This document shows positions 1-6,182 of a stretch of DNA of 6,995 nucleotides, piece after piece. Every line of letters starts with the position of its first letter. Within the stretch, counting starts at the first letter, position 1. The notes beneath the pieces were generated by a model, which had not been told where the DNA came from, made no database searches, and saw only the letters and a list, made by a program, of their open reading frames with translations. The stretch spans positions 1 through 6,995 of the forward strand of contig JAUVVP010000098.1 in NCBI GenBank assembly GCA_030604585.1, in the 5' to 3' direction. The stretch comes from Planctomycetota bacterium. GTDB taxonomy: Bacteria > Planctomycetota > Brocadiia > SM23-32. The translations under genes and the position numbers were made by a program.

Positions 1-39
1 CACGGCGTCCCCGTCGCCGAGAACATGGAAGCGCCGTGA
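1..39 (+). CDS. C-terminal end of an unidentified gene (partial)
   Basis: Frame 1 is open from the window edge and reads HGVPVAENMEAP before a TGA at 37-39. A hairpin starts right at that stop and no start codon for another gene lies nearby, which is why a gene end is plausible. Twelve codons are too few to identify a family or to exclude chance. The next gene remnant begins about 100 bp downstream on the same strand. Confidence 0.25.
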   Translation, partial: HGVPVAENMEAP

Positions 40-70
40 GGCCGAGGTCGGGCTTCAGTAGTTCGGCCTC
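38..70 (+). terminator. Hairpin after the left-edge stop codon
   Basis: GAGGCCGA (38-45) and TCGGCCTC (63-70) form a perfect 8-bp stem around a 17-nt loop. The stem begins inside the TGA stop of the partial gene. There is no clear T-tract after it (the sequence continues GCCGTTTCTG), so an intrinsic terminator is possible but weakly supported. It could equally be a chance GC-rich stem. Confidence 0.3.
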
Positions 71-137
71 GCCGTTTCTGACCGGCCGCCTCACAGGCTG
101 GAATGCGTCGTCCGTGCCTTTTCGTCAAGGCCCACCC

Positions 138-626
138 ATGACCGCCAACGTCGCAAAAACAACAAGCTCCCGGTAGGGCCTGTTCGGCCCTGTTGCGCTG
201 GCCGCGTCGGTCTGCCTGCTGTTCACGGTGTCGGGCTCGGTGGGGCTGATCTACCAGGTGGCCTGGAAGCACATCTTCACCACCGTCTTCGGCAGCACCA
301 CCTACGCCGTCAGCGTCGTCATCTCGGTCTTCATGGCGGGCGTGGCGCATGCCATGAAGGGCGACAAGGAGGAGGCGCTGGCGTTCTTTGAGCCAGCAGT
401 CGCACGCGACCCCGGATCGGCGGCCGCCCGTCATAGCCTCGCCGTCTTCCTGGCCGGCGAAGGCAGGTTCGCCCAGGCCGTGCCCCACCTGGAGAAGTTG
501 GTGGAGCTGCGCCCCAACTCCGCCCAGGCCCACAGCATGTTGGGTGAGGCCTACCGAAGCACCGGCGACCAGGAGGCGGCGCAACGCCACCTGAGCAGGG
601 CTGCCGAACTCCGGGCCGCACAGTAA
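138..626 (+). pseudogene. Remnant of a membrane spermidine-synthase-like protein with C-terminal TPR repeats
   Basis: The frame opens at ATG 138 (MTANVAKTTSSR), hits TAG at 174-176 (codon 13), then continues in the same frame to TAA at 624-626. After the stop comes a hydrophobic stretch with GLIYQVAW and FGSTTYAVSVV, typical of the first membrane helices of membrane-bound spermidine-synthase-like (polyamine aminopropyltransferase fold) proteins. After FMAG (about 324-347), where family members continue into more helices and a catalytic domain, the frame passes directly into about three TPR-like units, such as KGDKEEALAFFEPAV and GRFAQAVPHLEKLVEL, ending AELRAAQ. The simplest reading is an in-frame internal deletion that removed the remaining helices and the methyltransferase-like domain, plus a nonsense mutation. 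Translation could still restart at GTG 228 and give a 132-aa protein of one membrane segment plus TPRs. Its function, if any, is unknown. The alternative is a genuine small membrane-TPR protein with a GTG start. Confidence 0.65.
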
Positions 627-629
627 GCC

Positions 630-654
630 AAGGGGAAAGGGTCGGACCCCTTCT
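630..654. repeat. Small REP-like palindrome (GGGTC-G-GACCC)
   Basis: Four bases after the TAA of the TPR remnant, GGGTC (639-643), a single G, and GACCC (645-649) form a compact palindrome. AAGGGG (630-635) can alternatively pair with CCCCTT (647-652). Nearly the same motif followed by CCTTCT recurs at 6934-6950 at the other end of the window. Palindromes of this kind occur as dispersed REP-like repeats in many genomes, where they are often mobilised by Y1-type (RAYT) transposases. No such transposase is visible here. It might also act as a weak terminator hairpin. Confidence 0.5.
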
Positions 655-676
655 CATACAGGACCCGTATGCTGCC

Positions 677-859
677 TTAGGGGCTATTGCAGAACCCGGA
701 TCTACTGCGGCCGGCTGCGAAGCCAGATGGCGGCGTCGGCGGCGCAAAACGTCCTCAGCGTGGCATGGAGCCACGCCTCCGGGCCTTTTGCGCCTGTCTC
801 CTTGCCCTGCGGCTCCTCGCTCGGCCTCGTCACGAACGGGGTTCTGCAATGGCCCCTTA
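677..859. mobile_element. Fold-back, MITE-like element with 18-bp inverted ends and TTA flanks
   Basis: The left end GGGGCTATTGCAGAACCC (680-697) matches the reverse complement of the right end (839-856) with one mismatch, at the sixth base. TTA lies immediately outside both ends (677-679 and 857-859), consistent with a 3-bp target duplication. The 177-bp body has a perfect hairpin at 758-776 (GCGTGGC, 5-nt loop, GCCACGC), centred within a base of the element's midpoint. TTTTGCGCC outside the right arm mirrors GGCGCAAAA outside the left arm, and residual symmetry continues outward, so the whole element can fold as a long imperfect hairpin. No transposase frame fits inside, so it is probably non-autonomous. 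TNA duplications are known for the IS1031 group of the IS5 family, but assignment to that group is only a guess. The right TTA is the stop codon of the epimerase gene on the minus strand, so the element abuts that gene without disrupting it. Confidence 0.7.
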
Positions 860-2044
860 TTCGGGCAGTTCGCTCAACTCCTCCAGCAGGCGCCAGCAGT
901 TCATCAGGCTGCGGGCCAGGTGGAAGGCGCCCTTCCACGTGCCCCCCTTCAGCCGTAGCGACACCGTGCCGTCGTAGTGCAGGTAGCCGAACCACTCGCC
1001 GAACTGCGGGTCGGCGAAGTGCTCGAAGCTCCAGTCGTGAAGCCTCACGAACCAGTCGCGGTAGCGCGTCTCGGACGTCAGCCGGTAGGCCAGCAGCGTG
1101 GCGTAGAGTGCCTCGGTGTGCGGCCACCAGAGCTTCATGTCGTGTTCGAGCTGCTCGGGCGGCTTGCCCTCGGCGTCCACGAAGTAGGCGATCCCCCCGT
1201 GCTCCTCGTCCCAGCCTCGCTCCAGTGACCAGTCCAGGACCTGGCACGCGCCGTGGACGATGCCCTTGTCGTCGCGGCGGCGGCCCTCCTCCATCAGGAA
1301 CCAGGCGCTCTCGATGGCGTGCCCGGGGCACAGGCACCGGCCGGCGGGGGAATCCAGCCGGTCGCCGTACCGGCCGACCGTCTCCACCAGGGCCTTCTCC
1401 TCGAGCTTGACGAAGTCGTTGAACAGCTCGACCAGCGCACGCCCCGCCACCTCCTCGTAGCGCGGGTCGTCGTCCCGGTCGCGCATCTGCTGGCAGAGGC
1501 AGAGCAGCATCATGGGAATCGCATGCGTGCGCGTCTCGGACGTGGTGGGTATGACCTTCGGCGGCAGCTTGCCGGGCGTGCTCAGGTAGTCCATTATCAG
1601 CCCGAACAGGCTGCGGGCGCGTTCGAGTGATTCGGCGTCGCCGGCCGCCTCGGCGAACTCGGAGAAGGCCATCACGCCGAACACCTCGGTGAAAAGGTAG
1701 CGGCGCTTGCGAAGCGGCCGGCCGTCTTCCGTGGCCAGGAAGAACATCCGGCCGTCCGTGTCGAAACCGTGGCGCACGAGGAACCGATGCCCGAGCCGCG
1801 CCAGCTCCAGCCATTCGTCCCGCCGCTCGACCGCGTTGTAGAGGCGGCTGAAGAGCCAGACGTGCCGCGCCTGGAGCCACATCGGCTTGTCGGTGCCGTA
1901 GACCGAGCCGTCCCGGTCCAGGCAGGTGTAATAGCCCCCGTGCTCGCGGTCGGGCGAGTGCTGTGTCCAGAAGGGGATGACGTCGCCCAAGAGCGCGTCC
2001 CGGTAGATGCCGGCATACTTCGCGAAGTCCGGTTCCCTGTTCAT
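857..2044 (-). CDS. N-acylglucosamine 2-epimerase (AGE/RnBP) family protein
   Basis: The product is 395 aa, the usual length for this (alpha/alpha)6-barrel family, which interconverts N-acylglucosamine and N-acylmannosamine or epimerises related sugars. It has no signal peptide or membrane segment and is expected to be cytoplasmic. Recognisable family motifs are WLQAR (56-60), the PGHAIESAW segment with His242, KLWWPHTEAL with His309, and KGGTWKGAFHLAR with His375. His242 and His375 match the two positions where family members carry their catalytic histidines. EHGG occurs twice (34-37 and 281-284), at equivalent places in the repeated helical barrel. ATG 2044 is chosen because the start is conserved in the decayed copy at 6137 and the next Met is residue 55. 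GGAGG lies only 2 nt upstream, an unusually tight spacing, and AGGAG lies further up. The gene follows the propeller gene by 101 bp on the same strand and may be co-transcribed or have its own promoter. Its TAA stop doubles as the flank of the fold-back element. Exact substrate is not determinable; cellobiose 2-epimerase-like activity is an alternative. Confidence 0.93.
   Translation of the reverse strand: MNREPDFAKYAGIYRDALLGDVIPFWTQHSPDREHGGYYTCLDRDGSVYGTDKPMWLQARHVWLFSRLYNAVERRDEWLELARLGHRFLVRHGFDTDGRMFFLATEDGRPLRKRRYLFTEVFGVMAFSEFAEAAGDAESLERARSLFGLIMDYLSTPGKLPPKVIPTTSETRTHAIPMMLLCLCQQMRDRDDDPRYEEVAGRALVELFNDFVKLEEKALVETVGRYGDRLDSPAGRCLCPGHAIESAWFLMEEGRRRDDKGIVHGACQVLDWSLERGWDEEHGGIAYFVDAEGKPPEQLEHDMKLWWPHTEALYATLLAYRLTSETRYRDWFVRLHDWSFEHFADPQFGEWFGYLHYDGTVSLRLKGGTWKGAFHLARSLMNCWRLLEELSELPE
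1194..1204. repeat. 11-bp direct repeat, copy A (second EHGG motif of the epimerase)
   Basis: CCCCCGTGCTC is identical to 1935-1945 and on the coding strand encodes the second EHGG (residues 281-284). The two copies are exactly 741 bp apart. The decayed epimerase copy at 5907-6137 has a single CCCCCGTGCTC (6028-6038), with copy-A sequence to its left and copy-B sequence to its right, so this repeat marks the deletion endpoint. Confidence 0.85.
1935..1945. repeat. 11-bp direct repeat, copy B (first EHGG motif of the epimerase)
   Basis: This is the second copy of CCCCCGTGCTC, encoding the first EHGG (residues 34-37). It is the other endpoint of the 741-bp deletion seen in the truncated epimerase copy. 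The repeat probably persists because the same motif recurs in the barrel. Confidence 0.85.
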
Positions 2045-2078
2045 GGCCTCCAGTGTAGGCTCCTTCTCACGTTCTCAA

Positions 2079-2103
2079 GGCCGCCTCAGTGCGGCTCGCG
2101 GCC
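2079..2103 (-). other. GC-rich hairpin in the propeller/epimerase gap
   Basis: The 101-bp gap between the TGA of the propeller gene and the ATG of the epimerase contains GGCCGC (2079-2084) and GCGGCC (2098-2103). An alternative tighter stem, GCCGC with GCGGC, encloses ACTGAG on the minus strand. No U-tract follows, so termination is unproven. It may limit read-through from the membrane/propeller pair into the epimerase, or be a chance stem in GC-rich DNA. No other feature is seen in this gap. Confidence 0.25.
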
Positions 2104-2145
2104 ACGGGCCGGCCCCCCCGCGTCCGCACACCGCCACGTGCCCGC

Positions 2146-3753
2146 TCACCTCGCCGGCGCGTTCCGCGGCTCAGAAGGCGAGCCTGCGTCTTCTGCCGCC
2201 GGCGCGGAGCCCGGAGGGGGAGTCGCAGAGGTCACCTGCAAGTCGGCCTCCACCCATGGCTCTGAGCGGATGACATGGGCGACCGTCTCCCCGCTCACAG
2301 GCACCGGCGCCCGGACCAGCTCCGGAACGTTGTAGGTCTTCAGAAGCGAGTCATAGAAAGTGGGGTCCGCCTGGGGCAGCAGAAACGGCTTGCGAACCGT
2401 CCCGTCCTCCTCCACGTAGGCAAAGTAAGGCTTGGCGAGCAGGTCGTCGCGTCTCTTGCTGCTGAACACGAACCACCGACCGTTGCCGGACCACGAATGC
2501 CAGGAGTCGCACCGATCGCTGTTAATGGCCAGACGCCTGTGCCGGCCGGTCTTCAGGTCCAGCATGTAAAGGTCGGCACTGGATTGGAAGATGGGGAAAC
2601 AGCCGTACCGGGAGGCGCAGAACAGCAGGAACCGTCCGTCCGGCGATATCCTCGGCTGAGAGATGCTCAAGCCGATCTGTTCGGCCGAAAGCACCGTCTC
2701 CAGCTCTCCCAACCGTCCCGCGCCGGCATCATAACCGATTCGCATCAAGTCGTATCGGACCTGGTCGGCCCGTTCCACCGAGACATCGTCCGCATCGAGC
2801 GGCCAGGGCACGGGAGCACTGCAGAAATAGAGATACCGGCCGTCCGGAGACCACGTGGGCCAGGTCTCGAGGCGGTCGGGACGGGCGATGCTCCCCTTGG
2901 ACGTCACGCTGTTCGAGCCGAGCACGTACAAAGCCAGATCGGACTCCAGGTCAACCACGTCCCGGACCTCGCGTCTGGCACTGTGAAAGAACTGCCTGAC
3001 CTTGTTGGTCGAGAACGCCAGCAGCGTGCCGTCCGGATGCCATGACACATAGACGGCCGGCGTGGAGATCAACTGCGTCCGGGTGTCCACTTTGGTGACC
3101 ACCCCTCTGTCAACCATGACCATGCCACTGCCATAGTCCTGTTGCCCACGCCTGATCTGGATCGTCATCCTATCAGGGCGATTCTGCAGGAACGTGTGGC
3201 AGTTCACGCAGCTATTGCCGAGAAGGCCATTGTCCAGAACGACCGAGTCGTCGTAGTTCTCAAGGTTCCGCTGGCGGATCTCCATGTGCAGCCAGAGCCG
3301 GTGGATGGGGTTCATGAACCGGTAGACCATGTATGGGTCGATCTTCTCGCGTGCGACGGCGACGGCTATCGGCTCGAAGCGTCGCCACCGGCCGTCAGCC
3401 GCCTGCACGTGGACCTCAAAGAAGAGGTTGCGCCCCCGAGCGCGCGTCAGGAGCCGCCGCCACGCCCGCCGCGGTATCACGATCGCCGGCGTCCGTGAAC
3501 GCACGGAGACTACCGTCTGCTGGTCCGAATACGCCCTGACCCAGTACTTCTTGCCCGGCTCCTCGACGCAGAAGGTCAAGGGGGCGATGTTCGGTGGGAT
3601 AACCGCGTCGGCATAGTCCGGACGAATGCGCGGAGGACGGCCCACCGGCTCGTAGTCCACTGTTTCGGCGGGCCGACTTAGCAGCCCGTAGCACAACGCC
3701 GCTATCAGCAGCGCGGCCAGTGCACCCACAGCCGGCAGGCGGAGCCTCTTCAT
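2146..3753 (-). CDS. Exported PD40/TolB-like beta-propeller protein with one c-type haem motif
   Basis: This is a 535-aa protein. Residues 1-25 (MKRLR, then a hydrophobic run to CYGLL) look like a signal sequence or N-terminal anchor, so the rest should lie outside the cytoplasmic membrane. Residues 55-165 form a region of unknown fold. CVNCH at 182-186 is a single CxxCH site for covalent haem c, preceded by LLGNS and followed by TFLQNRP. Four PD40/WD40-like propeller units follow: WHPDGTLLAFSTN (238-250), WSPDGRYLYF (301-310), ISPDGRFLLF (369-378) and the degenerate WSGNGRWFVF (421-430). The tail after about 505 is Pro/Ala-rich and probably disordered. ATG overlaps the TGA of the DUF6057-like gene (ATGA) and is preceded by AGAGGAG, which fixes the start and indicates translational coupling. 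From recollection of family annotation, PD40 proteins with such a haem site next to DUF6057 genes occur in other phyla, but their function is not known. The second axial haem ligand cannot be assigned. Redox sensing, electron transfer and polymer binding are all open options. Confidence 0.85.
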   Translation of the reverse strand: MKRLRLPAVGALAALLIAALCYGLLSRPAETVDYEPVGRPPRIRPDYADAVIPPNIAPLTFCVEEPGKKYWVRAYSDQQTVVSVRSRTPAIVIPRRAWRRLLTRARGRNLFFEVHVQAADGRWRRFEPIAVAVAREKIDPYMVYRFMNPIHRLWLHMEIRQRNLENYDDSVVLDNGLLGNSCVNCHTFLQNRPDRMTIQIRRGQQDYGSGMVMVDRGVVTKVDTRTQLISTPAVYVSWHPDGTLLAFSTNKVRQFFHSARREVRDVVDLESDLALYVLGSNSVTSKGSIARPDRLETWPTWSPDGRYLYFCSAPVPWPLDADDVSVERADQVRYDLMRIGYDAGAGRLGELETVLSAEQIGLSISQPRISPDGRFLLFCASRYGCFPIFQSSADLYMLDLKTGRHRRLAINSDRCDSWHSWSGNGRWFVFSSKRRDDLLAKPYFAYVEEDGTVRKPFLLPQADPTFYDSLLKTYNVPELVRAPVPVSGETVAHVIRSEPWVEADLQVTSATPPPGSAPAAEDAGSPSEPRNAPAR

Positions 3754-5705
3754 CTCTGGGGCTCCTCTGGCTCTCGGAACACGTAGTAAGGGAAGTAGCT
3801 GTCCCGATAGTCCGCTACAAGCATGCTCCAGGCCTCGCTCTTCCTATCCCTACACTGAGCAAGGACTTGAAGGAACCGCCGGAACCGCAGCGCTGTGTCT
3901 CGGCTGACGGGTCGTCGCCACGGCCGGCTCTGGCCACCGACGTGCGCCGCGTAGAGCACCATCGCCTCCTCGCAATGGCACGGAGTCTCACCATAGCCGA
4001 ACTCATCCAGGCGATCGATGTGCAGAGCGAACTTCCCCAGTTGCCGTGTCAGCAGATAGTGGGCCATCAGGTATTCGAATGCCATCCGGTTGTGTCTGTC
4101 CCTCGCCAGCAACTGCAGCAGCATCTCCTCACGGGAGAAATGCCCGCCGGCATCCTCCAGAACCATCGCGGAACGCAGGCGCTCGACTTCGGCGTCATCA
4201 GCGAGACGAGGATCTGCCTCCAGGCGGCGCAACCGGTCCCTCGCCCATTCGCCGTGCACGAGGTCCTTGCGCAACGCCCGCAAGAAGACCCGGGCGGCTT
4301 CCGTGCGTCCCTTGGCTACGTTTATCAGTGCCAGCCTCTTCAGAATGCGGGGGCGCGGGCCTATCAGCTCCCATGTCTCGTGCGTCATAAGCTCCGACTC
4401 ATTCACTCGTCCGAGCTCGAACAACAGGTCCGCACTCTTCATGTACGCTGCCGCCGAGAGCTCCTCCTGCCTGAACGACGCAAGGAGGGGGCTGAACTCG
4501 CGGGGGATCGGGAACAAACCCCACGTATCCTGGGGGTAGCAGAACATCCGGTCCAGGAGCTGACCCGTGTGATAGAGCGCCCTGTTGACGTCCCACTCGA
4601 CCTCCGGCCCGTATCGGTGGAGGGGAAGGCATGTCGCTTCCTGCAGCAGCGGCCGCCACATCCCCTGCTGAGCATAGCAATCGATCCGCAACAAGGTCCG
4701 CGTGCCGGCGTCGAACCTCAGGAGCAGCGGCACAGCGGCAACGGCGAACAGAACCGCCGACTGGACCACCCATCCTGCCGGCCTCTCGGCAAGGAAGCGC
4801 ACCAGGGCCGCCGCCCTCGAGAGAGCCGTCCTGCGCTCCCGTGAGGCGCCGCCCACGGCCAGGAACCGGCCCATCCTGCGCCCAAACGCCAAGCCGATGG
4901 CACATAGGGGCACGAAGACGTAAAGCAGCGCGGCGAAGACCGCGGCCTGCGAGGAGAGGCGCGCGTCGAACGGCAGCAAGCGAAGGTAAGCATCCGACAG
5001 CGGTATCCGAAAGGCATGGGCGCCCGCGTAGGGGATGGCCGCAGCAAGAGCGACCCAGAGAAGGCCGTAGAGGTACTGCCGTCTGCTCACCAGCTCAAAG
5101 GCGGCGGCAAGCACCACGTACAGCAGAAGGGCTCCGCCGGCCACGTAGTAGGCACCGGCTGCCAGAACGAGGAAAACGGCCAATCGGAGCGGAGGCCTGC
5201 GAACCGGCAGAAGCACATAGGCACAAGAGAGCAGCATCGCGGCAAGCGCCGCCAGGCCGGCGGCCATAGGGTTGGCGTACTTAGCGTAAGGCAGCAGAAA
5301 CAGAACCGCCGGCACCAGGTGCAGGACTCGCGGACGGATGCCTGACACCGCCGTAGCCAACACGCCAGTGCTCAGTGACAACAGCGCGGCGACAAGCGTG
5401 ATGACCCCCGCGCCGAGCCAGGGGTAGTAGTAGAGCTGACACAAGAAGGCCGAGACATACTCAACCGGGCCACCCGGGTAGGCAAGGAAGCCAACGGCGA
5501 ACGCCCTGCCCAGCCAGAAACATGGGAAGCGGGGGGCCGTCCAGTTCGAGTGGTAAATGAGGCCCGGGTCAATCCACAGCCAGACGTACAGGTAGAAGAG
5601 CAGGAAGAAGACCGCCGAGCGAAGGAACCGGCGCAGCTTCGGGCGGGACAGCGTGGAGTGGACCGTTGGCATGACGAACGCAACCCAGCGCTTCTCAGAT
5701 CGCAC
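3750..5705 (-). CDS. Polytopic membrane protein resembling the DUF6057 family
   Basis: This is a 651-aa protein in two halves. Residues about 31-330 hold roughly 8 to 10 hydrophobic segments (for example 31-46, 97-119, 127-140, 147-166, 171-200, 211-227, 253-275 and 311-329). Residues 331-651 are soluble and helical, with TPR-like stretches such as LLFELGRVNESELMTHETWEL and NVAKGRTEAARVFLRALRK. The WIDPGLIYH motif after the first helix, the position of the soluble half after the last helix (RIDCYAQQGMWRPLL), and the adjacent haem/propeller gene are what suggest DUF6057. That family name is from recollection and is less certain than the architecture. The start is uncertain: GTG 5705 gives 651 aa, while ATG 5672 (residue 12, MPTVHSTLSRP) gives 640 aa; neither has a good Shine-Dalgarno sequence. 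The stop overlaps the next gene's ATG by 4 bp, so the two products are probably made together and may interact at the membrane. No enzyme motif was seen, and the function is unknown. Confidence 0.8.
   Translation of the reverse strand: MRSEKRWVAFVMPTVHSTLSRPKLRRFLRSAVFFLLFYLYVWLWIDPGLIYHSNWTAPRFPCFWLGRAFAVGFLAYPGGPVEYVSAFLCQLYYYPWLGAGVITLVAALLSLSTGVLATAVSGIRPRVLHLVPAVLFLLPYAKYANPMAAGLAALAAMLLSCAYVLLPVRRPPLRLAVFLVLAAGAYYVAGGALLLYVVLAAAFELVSRRQYLYGLLWVALAAAIPYAGAHAFRIPLSDAYLRLLPFDARLSSQAAVFAALLYVFVPLCAIGLAFGRRMGRFLAVGGASRERRTALSRAAALVRFLAERPAGWVVQSAVLFAVAAVPLLLRFDAGTRTLLRIDCYAQQGMWRPLLQEATCLPLHRYGPEVEWDVNRALYHTGQLLDRMFCYPQDTWGLFPIPREFSPLLASFRQEELSAAAYMKSADLLFELGRVNESELMTHETWELIGPRPRILKRLALINVAKGRTEAARVFLRALRKDLVHGEWARDRLRRLEADPRLADDAEVERLRSAMVLEDAGGHFSREEMLLQLLARDRHNRMAFEYLMAHYLLTRQLGKFALHIDRLDEFGYGETPCHCEEAMVLYAAHVGGQSRPWRRPVSRDTALRFRRFLQVLAQCRDRKSEAWSMLVADYRDSYFPYYVFREPEEPQR
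3762..3768 (-). promoter_or_regulatory. Ribosome binding site for the haem/propeller gene
   Basis: On the minus strand AGAGGAG lies 8 nt before ATG 3753, inside the last codons of the upstream gene. It is the best Shine-Dalgarno sequence in the block and supports the ATGA-overlap start. Confidence 0.75.
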
Positions 5706-5906
5706 TGTAACGACTTGCGAGCGCTTCCAGCGCCGCTCAGACGGGCTCTCTTATGACCCGGGCTGCCGGCGTGGGCAAGATGATACCACCCGGGCCGGCG
5801 GAATGCCATCCCATCATTGCCATGCAAGCGCGGCCACGCGGGAGGCCGGCGGGCCGCAGGGCCGTCGCCCGAAGTCCCTCTCAGAGCCATTCTTCATGCA
5901 GGCGGG
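5706..5906 (-). promoter_or_regulatory. Leader of the DUF6057-like gene with a GC-rich hairpin
   Basis: This 200-bp gap separates the truncated epimerase from the DUF6057-like gene. GCCGGC-GT-GGG (5765-5775) and CCC-GG-GCCGGC (5789-5799) pair with a 2x2 internal mismatch around a 13-nt loop that contains TATCAT on the minus strand. A TTGCCC with CATAAG 17 nt further on (minus strand) is a poor sigma-70-like match. A promoter for the membrane/propeller pair must lie here or upstream of the HAMP gene, but the sequence does not settle which. Past the homology end, the epimerase remnant's frame runs on to about 5814 through sequence unrelated to the intact gene. Confidence 0.25.
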
Positions 5907-6137
5907 GGATGTCGGCCGGTAGGCCAGCAGCGTGGCGCAGAGTGCCTCGGTGTGCGGCCACCAGAGCTTCATGTCATGTTCGAGCTGCTCGGGCGGCTTG
6001 CCCTCGGCGTCCACGAAGTAGGCGATCCCCCCGTGCTCGCGGTCGGGCGAGTGCTATGTCCAGAAGGGGATGACGTCGCCCAAGAGCGCGTCCCGGCAGA
6101 TGCCGGCATACTTCGCGAAGTCCGGTTCGGCATCCAT
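5907..6137 (-). pseudogene. Truncated second copy of the epimerase gene
   Basis: This copy aligns to the intact gene in two blocks: 6028-6137 with 1935-2044 (offset 4093) and 5907-6038 with 1073-1204 (offset 4834), overlapping at the 11-bp repeat. Outside the six bases next to the ATG, 222 bp show six substitutions, all transitions. They cause Y14C, Q28 to amber (TAG at 6056-6054), Y314C and L322P, plus two silent changes. Codons 38-284 are missing exactly, an in-frame 741-bp deletion that fused the two EHGG motifs. Homology stops at about codon 325, so the last 70 residues, including the His375 motif, are absent, as is the His242 segment. No active enzyme can be made. The first codons read MDAEPDF rather than MNREPDF, so the copy has its own upstream sequence. 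The start lies 45 bp after the stop of the HAMP gene. Confidence 0.92.
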
Positions 6138-6182
6138 AGCCCCCAGTTCATCGAGGGCCACGCCTTACGCAAGCGGCAGCGA

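Noticed and set aside
331..849. Minus-strand 172-codon frame over the TPR remnant and fold-back element
   Set aside because: It is Arg/Pro-rich, opposite readable TPR units, starts within the element's terminal repeat, and has no motif of a transposase.
702..1880. 392-codon open frame on the minus strand
   Set aside because: It runs in another frame of the epimerase gene, is rich in Arg/Pro/Ala as expected of a GC-rich shadow, has no family motifs, and crosses into the fold-back element.
2275..3045. 256-codon plus-strand frame opposite the haem/propeller gene
   Set aside because: It is antisense to clear PD40 motifs and has no recognisable product.
3720..4844. 374-codon open frame on the plus strand, antisense to the DUF6057-like gene
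   Set aside because: It lies opposite a well-supported membrane protein with an ATGA-coupled neighbour, and its product shows no domain or membrane pattern.
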